Below, one piece after another: positions 26,801 through 41,100 of a DNA stretch of 64,000 nt (its first letter is position 1; each line of letters opens with the position of its first letter). This DNA comes from Chrysomallon squamiferum (taxonomy: Eukaryota > Mollusca > Gastropoda > Neomphalida > Peltospiridae). The position numbers were made by a program, and so were the translations under genes. Where the stretch lies: NCBI GenBank assembly GCA_012295275.1, contig CM022672.1, forward strand, positions 24,385,930 to 24,449,929, read 5' to 3'. Below the pieces are notes generated by a model. It was not told where the DNA came from, searched no databases, and saw only the letters and a program-made list of their open reading frames with translations.

Positions 26801-28985
26801 CATGGATGTTGTTCATTTGCTCAGTGGAGACCAAAATATATATTGTCAAAACAATTGCCTACTCATTGTCAGTTTGAAAAACAACTGTCTAATCTATTTA
26901 AAGAATAGTTTACACTTTTTAAGGAAGGAGGAGGCAAGTTTGTTACTGATGAAGGAGAGATGTGATTTATTTATTTATTATTTTTTTTAAAACTAATAGG
27001 TTTTGAACAAATATTTGAATTCTGATGGTCAAAATCTATCTTAACCTAACAGATATGTGAATTTTTGTATACTTATCACTGATATTTTTCCTAAATTTAG
27101 CATATAGTAACTGATACGTATATATATATTTTAAGAATAAACAAATTATTTCACTTTTTTCAATATTTATAAAACTAATTTAAACCATGGCTTTCTCTAA
27201 CCAGGCTCTTAACCAGATGTACTTTTAATGTTAAAGCTGAATTCTTTTTATTACTAATTACTAGCTAGATTTAGAGATTATGAAGGGGAAATAATAGTTA
27301 TTAAATTATGAATATGTGAACATTCCATGCGATGAAAATAACTTTGTTATTTATACACCTTATGTTTATTGCTGATTGCAGGTGCCACATATGACATCTA
27401 TTCAGTTTTATTCAGAGTCTTAATGCATAGAGTCTAAATCAAATATCTAAATTGAGAAAATCAGTAAGATTAATTACATATGTAATATAACATGGTAATT
27501 TAACTTAAAATTCAATGTTATGCACATGAAAAATGAATACTGCAATGAAGGTTACCTCCATTTGTAGTGATAAAGTGTCTTGCTGATCCACAATATCAGA
27601 AATTATATTGGTAATCTGCTCACGAATTTCAGTTTCATTTAAATCAATTTTATCAAGAATATCCATCAGTTGCAGAAGTATCTAGAAACAAAATTTAAAA
27701 GATATCAGAACAATGTATAGATTTAATTACAATGCAAATTAGTTTTATCAGATAATGGTTATAAAACAGCAGATCAAATGAAGAATCTGAAGTATATTTT
27801 AAAATATTACATTTTTTTTTTTTTTTTTTAAATTTTCACTTAAGAATATATATCACAAATAAACAATAAGAAATGGCATTTATTCTTTTATAAATACAGT
27901 TAATGTGTGTGTGTGTGTGTGTTTTTATTGTAATATACATAAACTTGAGAAGTGGCAGTACTGCTCTGCCTCATTTTCACTATCAGTCAGTCTAGAGATT
28001 AATTAATCTATACTGTTTCTTTAAATCTGATAAGAAAAAAAATAATTTAAGATGCAAAACCTTTATAATATGTATGTGCTGTTAAACCATAATCATATTA
28101 GTTCTAAAACAGTTAAAGTATCTCTAATAGCAGTAGTATGCATTACATATTATCAGAGATTATGTAATAACCTGGATTTAAAGTCCATTAGATTAATATA
28201 TTCACTAATTATGGTACAATGCAAGCAAAATATAAATAAATCAATGATGAACTTATTTTAAAACAAATTCCTAAATCTCTATTGAGAACAAATAAAATAA
28301 AAAAATTTATTATTTTTATTACTAGTTCTGTTTTTGCTTTTTCTGCTTCATTTGATTCATTCCTCATTTTTCCTATCATGTCTACAATAGTCACTGCTAG
28401 GTGAAGAAAACCTAAAGAACAAATATACAGATCAAGCAACATATATAAACTGAAATAAACTATTTGATATAAAACCTTAAAAATTATTTTTATGATATGA
28501 TTCCTTTTTATGGTTGCTGATTGTCCTCATAGATATCCAAAAAAGGTAACATAACAAAAGACTGACCACAGGTGGTGCTGCTTAAAGTAATATTCTCTAT
28601 TATTATTTAATGTGTGTTACTGAGTTTTGTTTAAAATTTAAATCCACTATTCTTATTACCAAACAAATAGTTGATGTACTATGTCAGTAATGTAACTTTG
28701 TCAAATGATTAAAAGTTGACATAAAAGATCTTTATGACACAATTTTATAAACTTAACAATTTGTTAAATTACCTTCTTTTCCTCTTTCTAATATTATATT
28801 GCCAGAAGAAAGAAGTTTGCCAACAACATCGCAAAGTCCTGATATATTCAAATCATTTTTCTGCAGTACCTGAAAATATTTATCTAGTGCCACTTAAAAT
28901 TAAAATAATAATATAAAAAAAAAAAAAAAAAAAAAAAAAAAGGTTTCAGTTAATTATGTTCTAAAACTATATATATGGATGTATA

Positions 28986-29023
<38 letters not shown>

Positions 29024-29157
29024 ATTATTAGCCACTGGCTGATTTATATTATCAACCAGCTGTGCTCACACACACAAACACTGGCTAATGAAAATTCATG
29101 TTGGCCAGTTTGTTATTATTTTTTTTATTTTTTTTATTTTTTTATTATTATAATTAT

Positions 29158-29196
<39 letters not shown>

Positions 29197-32100
29197 CAAA
29201 CATAAGAAACAATAAATCAGTATCTCACAAGCTGGTCACACAGATCCAAAAAGGTTATCACTAACCAAGTGTTGTTTTATGTATTTATTTCTTATTAATA
29301 ATTAATTATTCCAGTCAGATTACTTTTTAAAATAAAATGGGATGTCTTTTCCAAAGCTTCTTGCCAAAAATTTGAACAATAAAGATTGTTTTCCAAAGAT
29401 ACAAAAACAGGTTTTTCTGCTTTCAGCCCTTATGTCTCAAATAATCCATTGATGGTACAAGAATACAATCTAGTGATCCATAGCACAGCATGATTGGCTG
29501 AAACCTTTCAATCAGTGATGGAAATTGGGGGTATTCTTCCCCTATTTTTTACTTTTCAATTTCTCTATTAGTCATATACTTTTGTCTTATTTCAAGCAAT
29601 TAAAATTAGCATGCTTATTTTCTGTAATTATACTTGAATATAACATTTAATTCTCATTAATAAGTTACCTTCAAAAAATCATAGCAAAATAATTTTTTAT
29701 AAAATTAATACTTTATATGGAAACACAATCTGGCATGCTATCAAGATGGCTAGGTTGCCTTGGAAAATCAGCAGATGTATACTGGAATAGCTTGTATAAT
29801 GTGGTTCCTGTATAGTATTGCTGTAAAATGCCTTTGAATTAGAGACTGTTATGATAGACCTGATTATGATGGAGATTTTATAGTTCAATACTTTTTCTGT
29901 TTTCTTCCCACAAAAGAAACTTCATAGCCAGTGCATATGGCCCTAATATATCTTATTACAAAAACACTACTCAAGGAGAGTTTTATAGCTTCTGCCCCTT
30001 TCTTTCCAACATCTTCTTCAAGGATCTTAGAATACCTTAATTCCTAAAACACATTTCCAAAAAATAACATAGAAACAAAATGCTCAGTTACTGACTTGAA
30101 CATACACTATACAATATATACAAAATACTTCTTGAAATATTTGAATTCCTTATCTCCATAGAGATGGTAAATGAAATAATTTACAGATAAACTTTTGTAA
30201 TCTCATTTCATTTAAAGGCACTTTAGAGAAACCAGATGATGATATGCATTCAGTCTATGCATTATTATTATTTGTTTATTTGATTTCTTTTCTTTTTTCT
30301 ATTTTTTTTCTACAAAACCTGATATATCAAAATTCATCTAGTGCCACTTAGAATAAATTTTTTAAAGTTCTGTTGAAAAGATCTGGTATAGATATCCAAA
30401 TGGCTAATGTCTCATCTGCTGCAAACAATCGCTGCACAATTTATTACCAGAGTAATGAATTATGCAGTGTTTATACATTTTTATTACATTCTGTTTACAG
30501 CAATGCAGACATAACAACAATTTTGTTGCCCTTATCAATATACTGTTGTAGGACCTTTTCTTGAGACCTACTGGGTAGCAGGTTTCCTCTCAAGACTTTG
30601 TTTGACTTATCCAAATTAATGTTGCCTAATAACTCATAATTAATTAAATAATGGTGTTGTTAAGGCATTGACAATAATGTTAGCACATCTTAATAAAAAC
30701 ATTTGATGCTTTTAATAATAAACTAACCATTTTGTAATAAGTACCAATTCTGTGACAAAAGAAAATGACCCATTCTATATTAAAACTTGTATCCGTTTTG
30801 TAATCAAATTTGACTCATTTTGTAATAATATATATGTATTATGCATGAGAGAATAGACAATCGTGGCATACATTTTTTCATATACAGGGTTAGGGTGGTA
30901 ATTTAGCTTACCTAATGAGCCTGCTTTTGCAAGATGAAACCTCCATTGTTGATGTGATTACATTAGTCTTTTTTCGAAAATCACAGCCACACAACTAGTA
31001 CACCAAAGGTCATTGTCACACACACAAAAACTATGTTTGTATTATGCAAGTGATCCATGTATAAATTACATATAATTATAATCCCTCAAAACTAGATTTC
31101 ATTAAACCACAGTTCCTTCAAATCAGAATTTCTTTTTAGATCATTTATATAATAAGTTTTAAACTTAGTCCTTCAGACTTCATATATGTATGCGAGTTCA
31201 TGTGTCTATGACAAACTTATAAGTAATGACAGGTAATGTAATGTTTTTGTTCCTAATTCTTTTTGTTTCAACCTACTGAAATAGTAAATTAATGAACACA
31301 TTTATATTTTCAGATTATTGGAAATTTACTAACGATATAATCTTTCAGTTTTCTTACCTGTACTTCCAGAGAAGCTGAAACACTTGTCTCAAATTTATTT
31401 GCAATAATGATGGTTATGTTGTGAGTGAAATTAAATTTTTCAGGCCCTTCAGATAGCGTCAAAAAATTCACTGTACTTTTATTCCCATAATATAACAGAA
31501 TATCTGGAAAACAATTATACTAATACTTTTGAAGATTTATCACATTATTTCTCACTTCAATATTTTTTATATTAAAAATTAGAATTCCCTATTTTATTAC
31601 ATTCAAATTCCATGTAGTAAAAAAAATAGCAAAAGTAAACTAATCAGCAAAATGTTCATTTATTCGAGAAATGAAACCATTCTTTTTTTTTTAATACTTT
31701 TATTATTATAATAGATAAAATATAAAATAAGATTACATTTATCATATAACTTAGTTTTATTTGAGTTTGTTTAAAGTATGAATTAACTTTTATTATTATT
31801 ATTTTAAATAACAGTGCATTTTATTTCTGGTCTTGAGGCACTGATCACATGGTTATTGACCACTCAAATAATAAGAGAGGAAACCTACAGTTGCCATTTC
31901 ATGAGCTAATCTTTATTACTAGACGCAAGAGAACTTTTATATGTACCATATCATAAAGTGGATAATATATGACATCCTTTTTTATAACAGTTGTTGAGAA
32001 TTGTCTGGAAGTATAAACAACTCACTGGGACCAACAACTGAAATCATTAAAAAGTCCTATTGCATCTTCAGTGGATGTTCTACCACTGAGATAGGAACTC

Positions 32101-35100
32101 CTCCACTAAACTTGAATTAACAATATCTTATAACAAATATATTATATAGAATGTTCCTAGATGTTTCACCTGCAATAAAGAAAACAATAATGATTTGTAA
32201 AACTAAGCATACCTCATACATTAGTATTTATAACATGAAAAAAAGAAGGAACTGTTAATGATTCAAAATATAAAACAATTATAATACCTTGTTTGTTTTC
32301 TTTTACAATTTTGATTTTGTATGTAAGAGGCATATAAGGAGTTTTATATCCATCACAGACAACAGAGAAGTAAGTGAAGAGAGCCAAGCCTGATAGAGGT
32401 GTTACAAAACAAGAACCTCCAGTCGGTGGTGAATCAGTCTTAAACTTATATGTAGATGTTGCCACACTGCCATCTTCAGCATAACCTAAAATAACAAAGA
32501 AGTAGATACTTTATAAAAGAAACAAAATTATCAGAAATGAAATATTGGTTATCCTAAGAAATATCCACAAATCATAAAAATTAATTGGTTAAAAATGGCT
32601 TAACTTACTGATAGTGGTTTTTTGTATGAAACTGCATGTGTTGAAAGGTGTTATATTTCAGGGTTTTTTTTTTTTTTCCGCATATTCCAAAGACCACTTC
32701 CTCCAAACTGAAATCAGAATAGGTTCACCTCTATTCTACTTCAACTAAAGGCTTTTAAATCACTGAACTAGTTTCAGGTGTAGCAAAAACAACTGAAGAT
32801 GCAGAACCAATATATTTTGTTGGGGAATAACTTTCAAATAATTTCAGTCATGAGTAAATTAATAAAGACAAAAGTAGAACTTCTCAATTCAAAATGCCAT
32901 TAATAAATAATGATAGTAACTTCACAAACATTAGTATAATTCATTGTTGTTTTAAATATTATTAAAAATTAAAATGCTTTGTGTAAATTTGCTGAATCCT
33001 TCACAGTAAAAAGCTTGCAATAAAACACATGGCAGTATGAAATATATCTGAAAAAAATCATTCTGTATAACTTGTAGTGAATGATATGGTAGTTCAATAT
33101 CAGTTACAAAATACCAAAAATTAAAAAAGCATGAAAAAATAACATTATGTTACTATTTATTACAATAATATTCCTTTTCAACTAAACCAGCCTTATTTAA
33201 TCAGCGATAGGAAATAAAAATCAGCAGTCACCTATCACAGATTTCTTACTTCTAAATTGACTTGTTTAAATATTTTCCCCATATCTTGGTAGAACAGGAT
33301 ATTATATTACATATTACCAGAGAACTAGAACCCAGTTCATTCCATTAATTTGATCACAAAATGCAAGAGGAAATATTATCAACACACTGTGTCATTTTAA
33401 ATGATATATAACACAGACAACAGTCATAATAAGGAAAAACAAGGATGGAAACACCTGAAGGCAATCGGCAATAACAAAAATATAGATTCTCACCAAAGAC
33501 TTTAAATGTATATTCTGTTGACATATTGAGAGCTCCTTCTGTCAGTATCATTTTTTTCTCTGAATTCAATGTTGTGGTCATAGGTCCCCAAACTTCAAAT
33601 GGTATTATGCCAAACTTTTTACTTGACAGTTTCCAAGTTTGAGTTTTCAGCAAAACTCCATGTGATGAACAATCTACACATTCCATTTCCAATTCCAAAC
33701 GCACATTTGGTAGTACCACCTGCCTGCAATTCTTGATACATCTGACAATGAAAGTGAAGGGAGAATATTAATGTCCAAATTCTTAATATCATGTCATAAA
33801 TAGTTTTTATTTTAAATTATTATATATATATATTTTTTAAATTCATTAAATTATCAGTAAGACAATGCAATTTACTTCCACGAGCAAACTTAACTAAAAG
33901 GCAAAGGTCTGAATGAAATGCATCATACAGTATACTTTTCTTCATTTTTTGATTATTAGTGTTCTAGTTTTCGTTTTCTTTTATAAACACCTTTGTGAAA
34001 CAGACATGCTATCTAGAAGAGTATCTTTAGTTTTTGGTATATGTACAATAATCGTTCAAAGCACGTTAACATAGCATTAATGATCATTTAGCTCATATTT
34101 ATTTCCTCTGTGTGCTTAATACATTCAAAGCAGAATAAAAGTGACAATTTATAATGGATGTTTCAATATAAATTTATCCATTTCAGATTTGTTTTGATAC
34201 AACCATAATGAATATTTTGATATAGTGGCTGTTATTGATGTGAAATCTTGTCTGATCAATTCTTTGATTAAAAATTAAAGAAAAATCCTCCAAAACAGAA
34301 AACTCTTCTTCTTTTATTTAAATTTTCAAAGAAATGTGACCCATGATTTTAATTATTAATTATATACAAAAATGTTTAAACACATTTCAGAATCAATGAA
34401 GTTTGAATTTATCTTCTCTTCACAAAATTGATTCTATTTTCTATGAGGTTGCAATGTTTTTTCTTCTTAAGGAGAATTGCTAACTTGTTTCAAGAAAAAT
34501 GTATTGTATGAAAAAAATGTGTAAAATAATTTCATTCTAAAAAGCAACCTTATCTTGAGCTGAGGAGTGGAGAAATCATCAACAAACACATTAATAGTAA
34601 TATCAGAACCAGGCACATTAGGTTTGCTGATGAAAACACTCATCATGTATGTCTTGTTGACCAACAAGTGATATGGTGGTATTTTCAGGATTGACCCTAT
34701 TAATGATAATTAAATAATGTTAAATTTCATCATGTCTGTTCATTACACACTAAATGAAATTATTTTCTGTTTTTTCTATTCATATACTATGAAATATATT
34801 TACAAAAGTATAACAATCATACTTTTCTGGTTTTAACAGAAATAGATAAATACAAAGTAAATAGATTAATTTTTATAATATATTTTCCACATTAAAATAA
34901 ATATATTATTAAGTAAATACCATTCTCTTTAAGCAAGTAATTCTTTAAAGGATGAAAATCTCTCCATAATTCATTCACAAAATTACAAGTAGCATTAGTA
35001 TCATTCATTTTACAAAGCCACTCAAAGCTGGAATCAGAAAAAAAAAAAAAAAAATAAAAAATAAAATCAGAATAAAAATGAATCAGAAAATAGATAACTG

Positions 35101-38100
35101 AATTTTGCAATAAGTTTTCCAAGTGATGAACAAAATGAAGACCAAGAAATATGAGTAATAATTTTCTTCTATCCATAATTGAAATGTCCAACTCTTAATA
35201 TGTGGCAGATCCTTCTATGCAATATCAACAAAATACTTTTTTCCTTTTTTTTAGATTATTATTAATTAAATTGTTTGTGGACAGTTATTGTTAAACTTGA
35301 TATATCAAGGTGAATTTAATTCTTTTTAATCTTTTTTTTTAACCAAAGTAAATTTTTAAGTATTACTTTCAAAAGTTAACACTTTCATTTCAAAAAAATT
35401 TCTTAACAAATAAACAGTATTAATAATTTTGAAGTGAAAAATTTGGTTTTTAACAGTTTTAACCAAAATGTTAAACACAATTTTTTAAAAGCCATTTAGA
35501 TTCTCTTTATGATTAAAAAGATAAATGTAGATTAATTTACATTGCACAAGGAAAAAAAAGAAAATGAAATAATATAACATACTATCATTGAAGTTATACA
35601 GAAAGATACTTTACACAAGTTCTCTCCACATACACACACACACTATACTGAGTCTGAATTTACTCTAAGTTAACAGCTACCTTTCTTTTTTGTGACTGTT
35701 TCTAACAAGCTCTAAATTGACCCATTTATCTACAATATCTACAATAAACACTGTTTAATACTATTTCAGTTTTATTACTTCTAAATTGATTTCCTTCAAT
35801 TATATGACCAATATCTCATATTACTTACTGTGTCATTGTGGAATTCACTGGCAATTTAGAAGTGGAGCAATGCCTCACAAAGAGTTACAGCATGTAAATA
35901 TTTGTCTTTAATTTATTTTATGTAGACTGTTATTGTATCAGCTGTGTTCATAAATACAGATCTAGAAACAAGATAAATTAGTAGCAGAAATCTCTATCAT
36001 ATTACTTGTGAATTAGATAGATATATACATACAGTAAATACTTACCTGATGTTTGACTTGGTATTCTGATTTGGATCTATACTTGCTGATGCATTTATTA
36101 TCAATTCTCTATTGGCTGGAATTTTACGGGATGTTGTTGAATGTTCTAAAACAATCTTCAAAGGTTCTACAATCACATTAAAAAATCCCTGAGGAATTGA
36201 AAAAAGAGAGACTATGTAAAATTAAGGCCAAAGCTCAAATTTTTTTATGTATAGAATTTCTAAATGTATTCCAGTACACATATATCAAAAATATAAAAAT
36301 GTTACACAAGTGTTTTTATTAAAGCATTTAAAAAACAAATAAATTAATTAATATAAAAATTCTTGCTAAGAATTACACAAAAAGACTCATATGTGATTTT
36401 TTACTACATATGCTGTGGACAAGTCAGACAGTTTTATTTCATATTTCCTGTTAGTGTAATTAAAAATGTTTTGAACAAGTATTGTTTAGACTGCTGATTT
36501 TTCATTGATGTAATATTATGTAATACTGCATTTAATGTATCATAGAATATCTTGAATATCTGTTTCACTTTTAACATGACCTATGGAATCAATTATTGTG
36601 GAAATACCTTAATCATAGTACAAAAGATTTCAGTCTAGCTTGATGTTTTTGTAATGTGAATTAGTAATGCATCATTCCAGTAAAGTTATTGACATAAGAT
36701 CTCCAATTTTATTATTTTACAAATCATCTCTCAAGTCTGAACAATTTCATGGCTTATCAGCATGCAACATATATATCAAGGGTCTATTAAAATATGTAAA
36801 TACAGCAGGACAAATGGAATAAGAATCAAATATCTGAAATAAAACATTCTAACAGTAATGATAAATGCTAAATGAAAATGACAAAATATAGTTCAGCACA
36901 AACTATTGTATTTTGATTGCTAATTAAATATAATTTTTCTGTTTTAATTAATTTCCATGACAGCCTAATGCTGTGTTGCTGCCTTTAATATATAAAACAT
37001 GATTTTGATTTTAATTCTTTGTTTGACAGGTGGGAGTTGCTGTTGTTTTGATGTTTTTGTGTACTGTATATTTATTATCAATTAGAGTATTTTTAACACA
37101 AAAAGTAATTCTGTTGCAACTGAGCTGAAATCAAATGTAAAATGTCTGGCTTAGAATAAACAAGCTAACAATATCTATATAATTACATTCAATAATTAAT
37201 GCTATTTGAATTTCTGAAAATTATATTATATACTAGGACATTTTATTAATATCATGTCCTAAGAAAACTACAGTTTTTTGAAAGATATTAAAATACTGAA
37301 GACAGTTTTTAAAATATTATATTTAACAGATGTTAATCAATTTATTAAGTTTTCATAAATAAATAAATAAAATAAAATAAAATAAAATAAAATAAAGAAA
37401 AAGTAAAAAACGAATTAATAATGTAATAATCCAAAATGTTGTAAAATTATGATATTTTGTTGTTTTCTTGGTGATTTTTTTCAGTTTTTCTGAAATATTT
37501 TCTTACTGATCTCCAAGTAAAATTAATTTAAAAAGAAAAGACTTATCCTGTTATAATCATCCACAGCCCTCCAATCTGAACTGAAACAAATCCAAATATC
37601 CTAGAAATTCATTAAAATAACAATTATAATAGTAATTTTTGTTATTATTCCTCTTTTAATATAACTGGTATTTCTTTTCTTTTCTTTTTTTTTTTAATTA
37701 TTATTATTATAGTAGTAGTAGTTGGGTTTTTTTTAAATTACAAAATAATGATATAATTGTAAGCATATTAAATTAAGACGTAACTTGGTGAAAAAATAAA
37801 TATTCATGCTCTTACACAGCTTTCCTGTACATAGTTCTTTCCTATATAAGTACCAGTGACATGCAGACAAACTTGTTTAATGCCTTTTGACATTGTTTTC
37901 AAATCAACAGTCACTTGTCCATTTTTGTTTTCTTTCAAGTAAGGTACGTCTATTGAATCAAAATCAGCATCAGAGTAGCAACGGTCTGAACTGTCAAATT
38001 TAAAAGAACTGAATGTCCATTTAAATTTTGTAATCTGAAAATTTTCTCCTTTTCCCAATACATCATTGCAGCTGACTGCAATAGATGGCTGAAATGTCCT

Positions 38101-41100
38101 TACAAATCCTTGTGAGTATGGGTATGCTAACTGCAGTTTGCGTGATGCACCACCAACTCGTAAGGATGATAAACACTTTAATGTAACTTGATCATGGTAA
38201 GCTACTGTGAACTCAAATGGACGACTAGAAATCACTTTCCCTCCAGTTGTATGTCCAATTGTCGCATTAAATTTACCTCCTGTGTTTGGTTTATAAGATA
38301 TAGTTGCACATAACTGAACTTTTGTGCTTAATTTAATTTCATGAAATTCAGGAATGCAGGAATAATCCTTTGTGATATTGACATAATAAATATATCCTTT
38401 TACAGGATTGCTTATAATTGCTCTAAATGTAATATTTTCACCAACTTGAAAATTGTTTTTCTCTATCAAAATCCATAAATCATTTGGTTTCTCTGCAAAA
38501 ATAAATAAATATATAAATAAATAAACAAACAAATAACATTTTAAAAAAAAAAGCAGTATAGGTGTGTCCAGTTTAGTAAAATTCCTATAATAATAATAAT
38601 TATTATTTTTTATTTTTTATTATTTTTGCTAATCAAAAATTCTACATTACTTTTATTTTTAATGTTCAATCACAGATACATGAAATTTCTTTTAATATTT
38701 ATTTAATAACTATACAAAATATAATTAAAATAATTTTTAAATGCTGATTAATGGAAATCAACTAAGTTTATCTTACATTTCTATCAGGGTATCAGGGTGC
38801 ATGAATTATTTACAAATGAAATGAAATTAAATAAATGGATATTTAATGACCCTGCAGCACAAAAAGCAGATCAACTGTTAAATCAGGCAGAGGAATGAAA
38901 ATAATAAATTATTCACATAAAACAATGATTATGAAAAAAAAGAGTAAAAAAATACAAACAATCCGTTGATTCTGATGATTAAAGGATTGTTGTCATAAAG
39001 TAAATAAATTTATCAGAAGCAATATGGAATTTGTATTTTTATTTTTATTTTTTAGAATATTAAAAAATGTATTCTTGAAAAATAACATACCACAAATCCC
39101 AGTTATGGCTTGTTGACAGTAACAAACAGCTTTTGTTGAATTGTACAAACATATGTTACCCTCAGGACACGGATGTGATGCACAGGGATTTTTATCTGAA
39201 CATCCTAAGCTTTCTTTACTGTTGTAATAGAAATTATCAAAGCCACATGTTTCTACTTCCAGTTTGCATGAGTAATAAAAGCATTCATAGGAATGAGAAG
39301 TCACTGGAATGTACATACTGGGCTTGGTTCCACACTGAGGATTGTTTGCATTCTCATCTGAAGAGAAATACATTTTTTAAAAGTAATTTAGAATTTTACA
39401 TTAGAATTAAAAAATGTTATAGTGAAAAAAAAAATTCATAAACACAAAAGAAGCAGTAAAACAGCAAAATTTGCAGTTCTCTCTGATTAGAAATAAACAA
39501 ATGATTGCTGGTAACAGCACCTGGTATTTCAAGTTTATTATAGATGCAATTACTGTAATACTGAACATTAAAAATAATGCATTATGTTCAATCTCAAATT
39601 GGATAATTACAATAAAAAAAAAAAAAAAAAAAAAAAACAGATAAATATTTATATTTTAGAATCAATGAATCACATTTAAAATCAATAAACTGTAAATGAA
39701 CTTCCACAGTTTGTGGCACTTCTCAACAAGAAGTTTGGCAAGTGGGCTATGACAACTGATCTGAGTGCTTTTCAGTGAGATAATGAAACACGATGAGAAT
39801 GCTTGAGAATGGTTGACACTACTTCCATTATGAAAGATTTTGCTCATATAAAATCTCTAAGGTGCAACATACAACTTAATCTGAGCCTGAATCACACTTG
39901 TCTACTGACCTAAACTCTGACCCATATTTTCGGGGTATACATGCAGTTACATTATTGTTTAATGGCATTTGCACTGGTTTTTAATTTTAATACTGTTGGC
40001 AAGATTCCTTTTGTTTCAACAATAGATCTGACTGATTGTTCAAACATTAATGTGTGTTTATCTTGTATGTAAAGCTATAATAATACTATAATAATAGTGG
40101 GTGTGGTTTGAGGGGCATGGGGACATTTAATTTTGTAACTAGCCAGCTGTAGGGGCCTATGCTATGTTTTGCAACAGGCCCCACTGTTGCTTAATCTGGC
40201 TCTTTATGTAGGATACCGATTTTTTCTTAGAAAAGAGAAATTATGTGACAAAAGCAGTAACTGTATTAGCAATGAAAATAACCTATTAAAAAATTCAAAA
40301 ACAAACTGAGGAAGAATTAGTTACTTTTATCAAACATAATATACTTAACCAAAAACAATTAACAAGTTTTTGTAAATGACTGTTGCTTCCAAATAAATTA
40401 AAATAAAGTGATAGACTTTGGTACTATGTTAGTTGAATATCTCCTGTCAGTTTGGGTAATGAAAAGAACACTATTTGTCATATCACATGCCGCTATGTGT
40501 ACTGCAGCAAACGCATTGTGCTTGAACTATCTCAGAAGCGCATGCAATACAGATGTGTTAAAATCACATTTTGATGCACTGAACCAACATTATCCAAAAA
40601 CAAAAGGAAGAATGTATCTTGTTATCATGGGTCCAGGCTTAATGGAAAATCAGCATCTTGAAGCAATGGGATGGCTTAATGCTGGCCAATGCACACATGA
40701 CTTCGCTCAGTACTTTCATGTTCATGACAGTACCGTATCACAACTCCAACAATGTGTACACCAAACTGGGCAAGTGTGAGACTGGCCACGTTCTGGTAGC
40801 TGACATTAACCACTCCAAGGGAAGATAGTTATTTAGTGATGTAATCTCAACACCACATGTTTTAAAGTGCTCCATGTCTAACCTGTTCTTTGCAGCAAAC
40901 AAGAGGCTCTAGAATTTATGCTCAAACTGTCTGTAACCATCTCCATGCTGCTGGATTCCAAGCACATCACTCTGTTGTAGCTGTTACCCTGACAACGTGT
41001 CACATTTAGGGTACACAAAAACTCACCTCATATCCTTAATATCCATGACATACAAACTGCTCTGAACCGGGAAAGCAATTACTGTTCCTGAGATTAATGC

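Noticed and set aside
28979-29215. Plus-strand frame of Ile and Phe runs
   Set aside because: Translation of ATT and poly-T repeats.
40408-40600. N-terminal part of the plus-strand frame that runs into the Tc1 remnant
   Set aside because: No match to transposase before about 40,650; probably random upstream extension of the frame.
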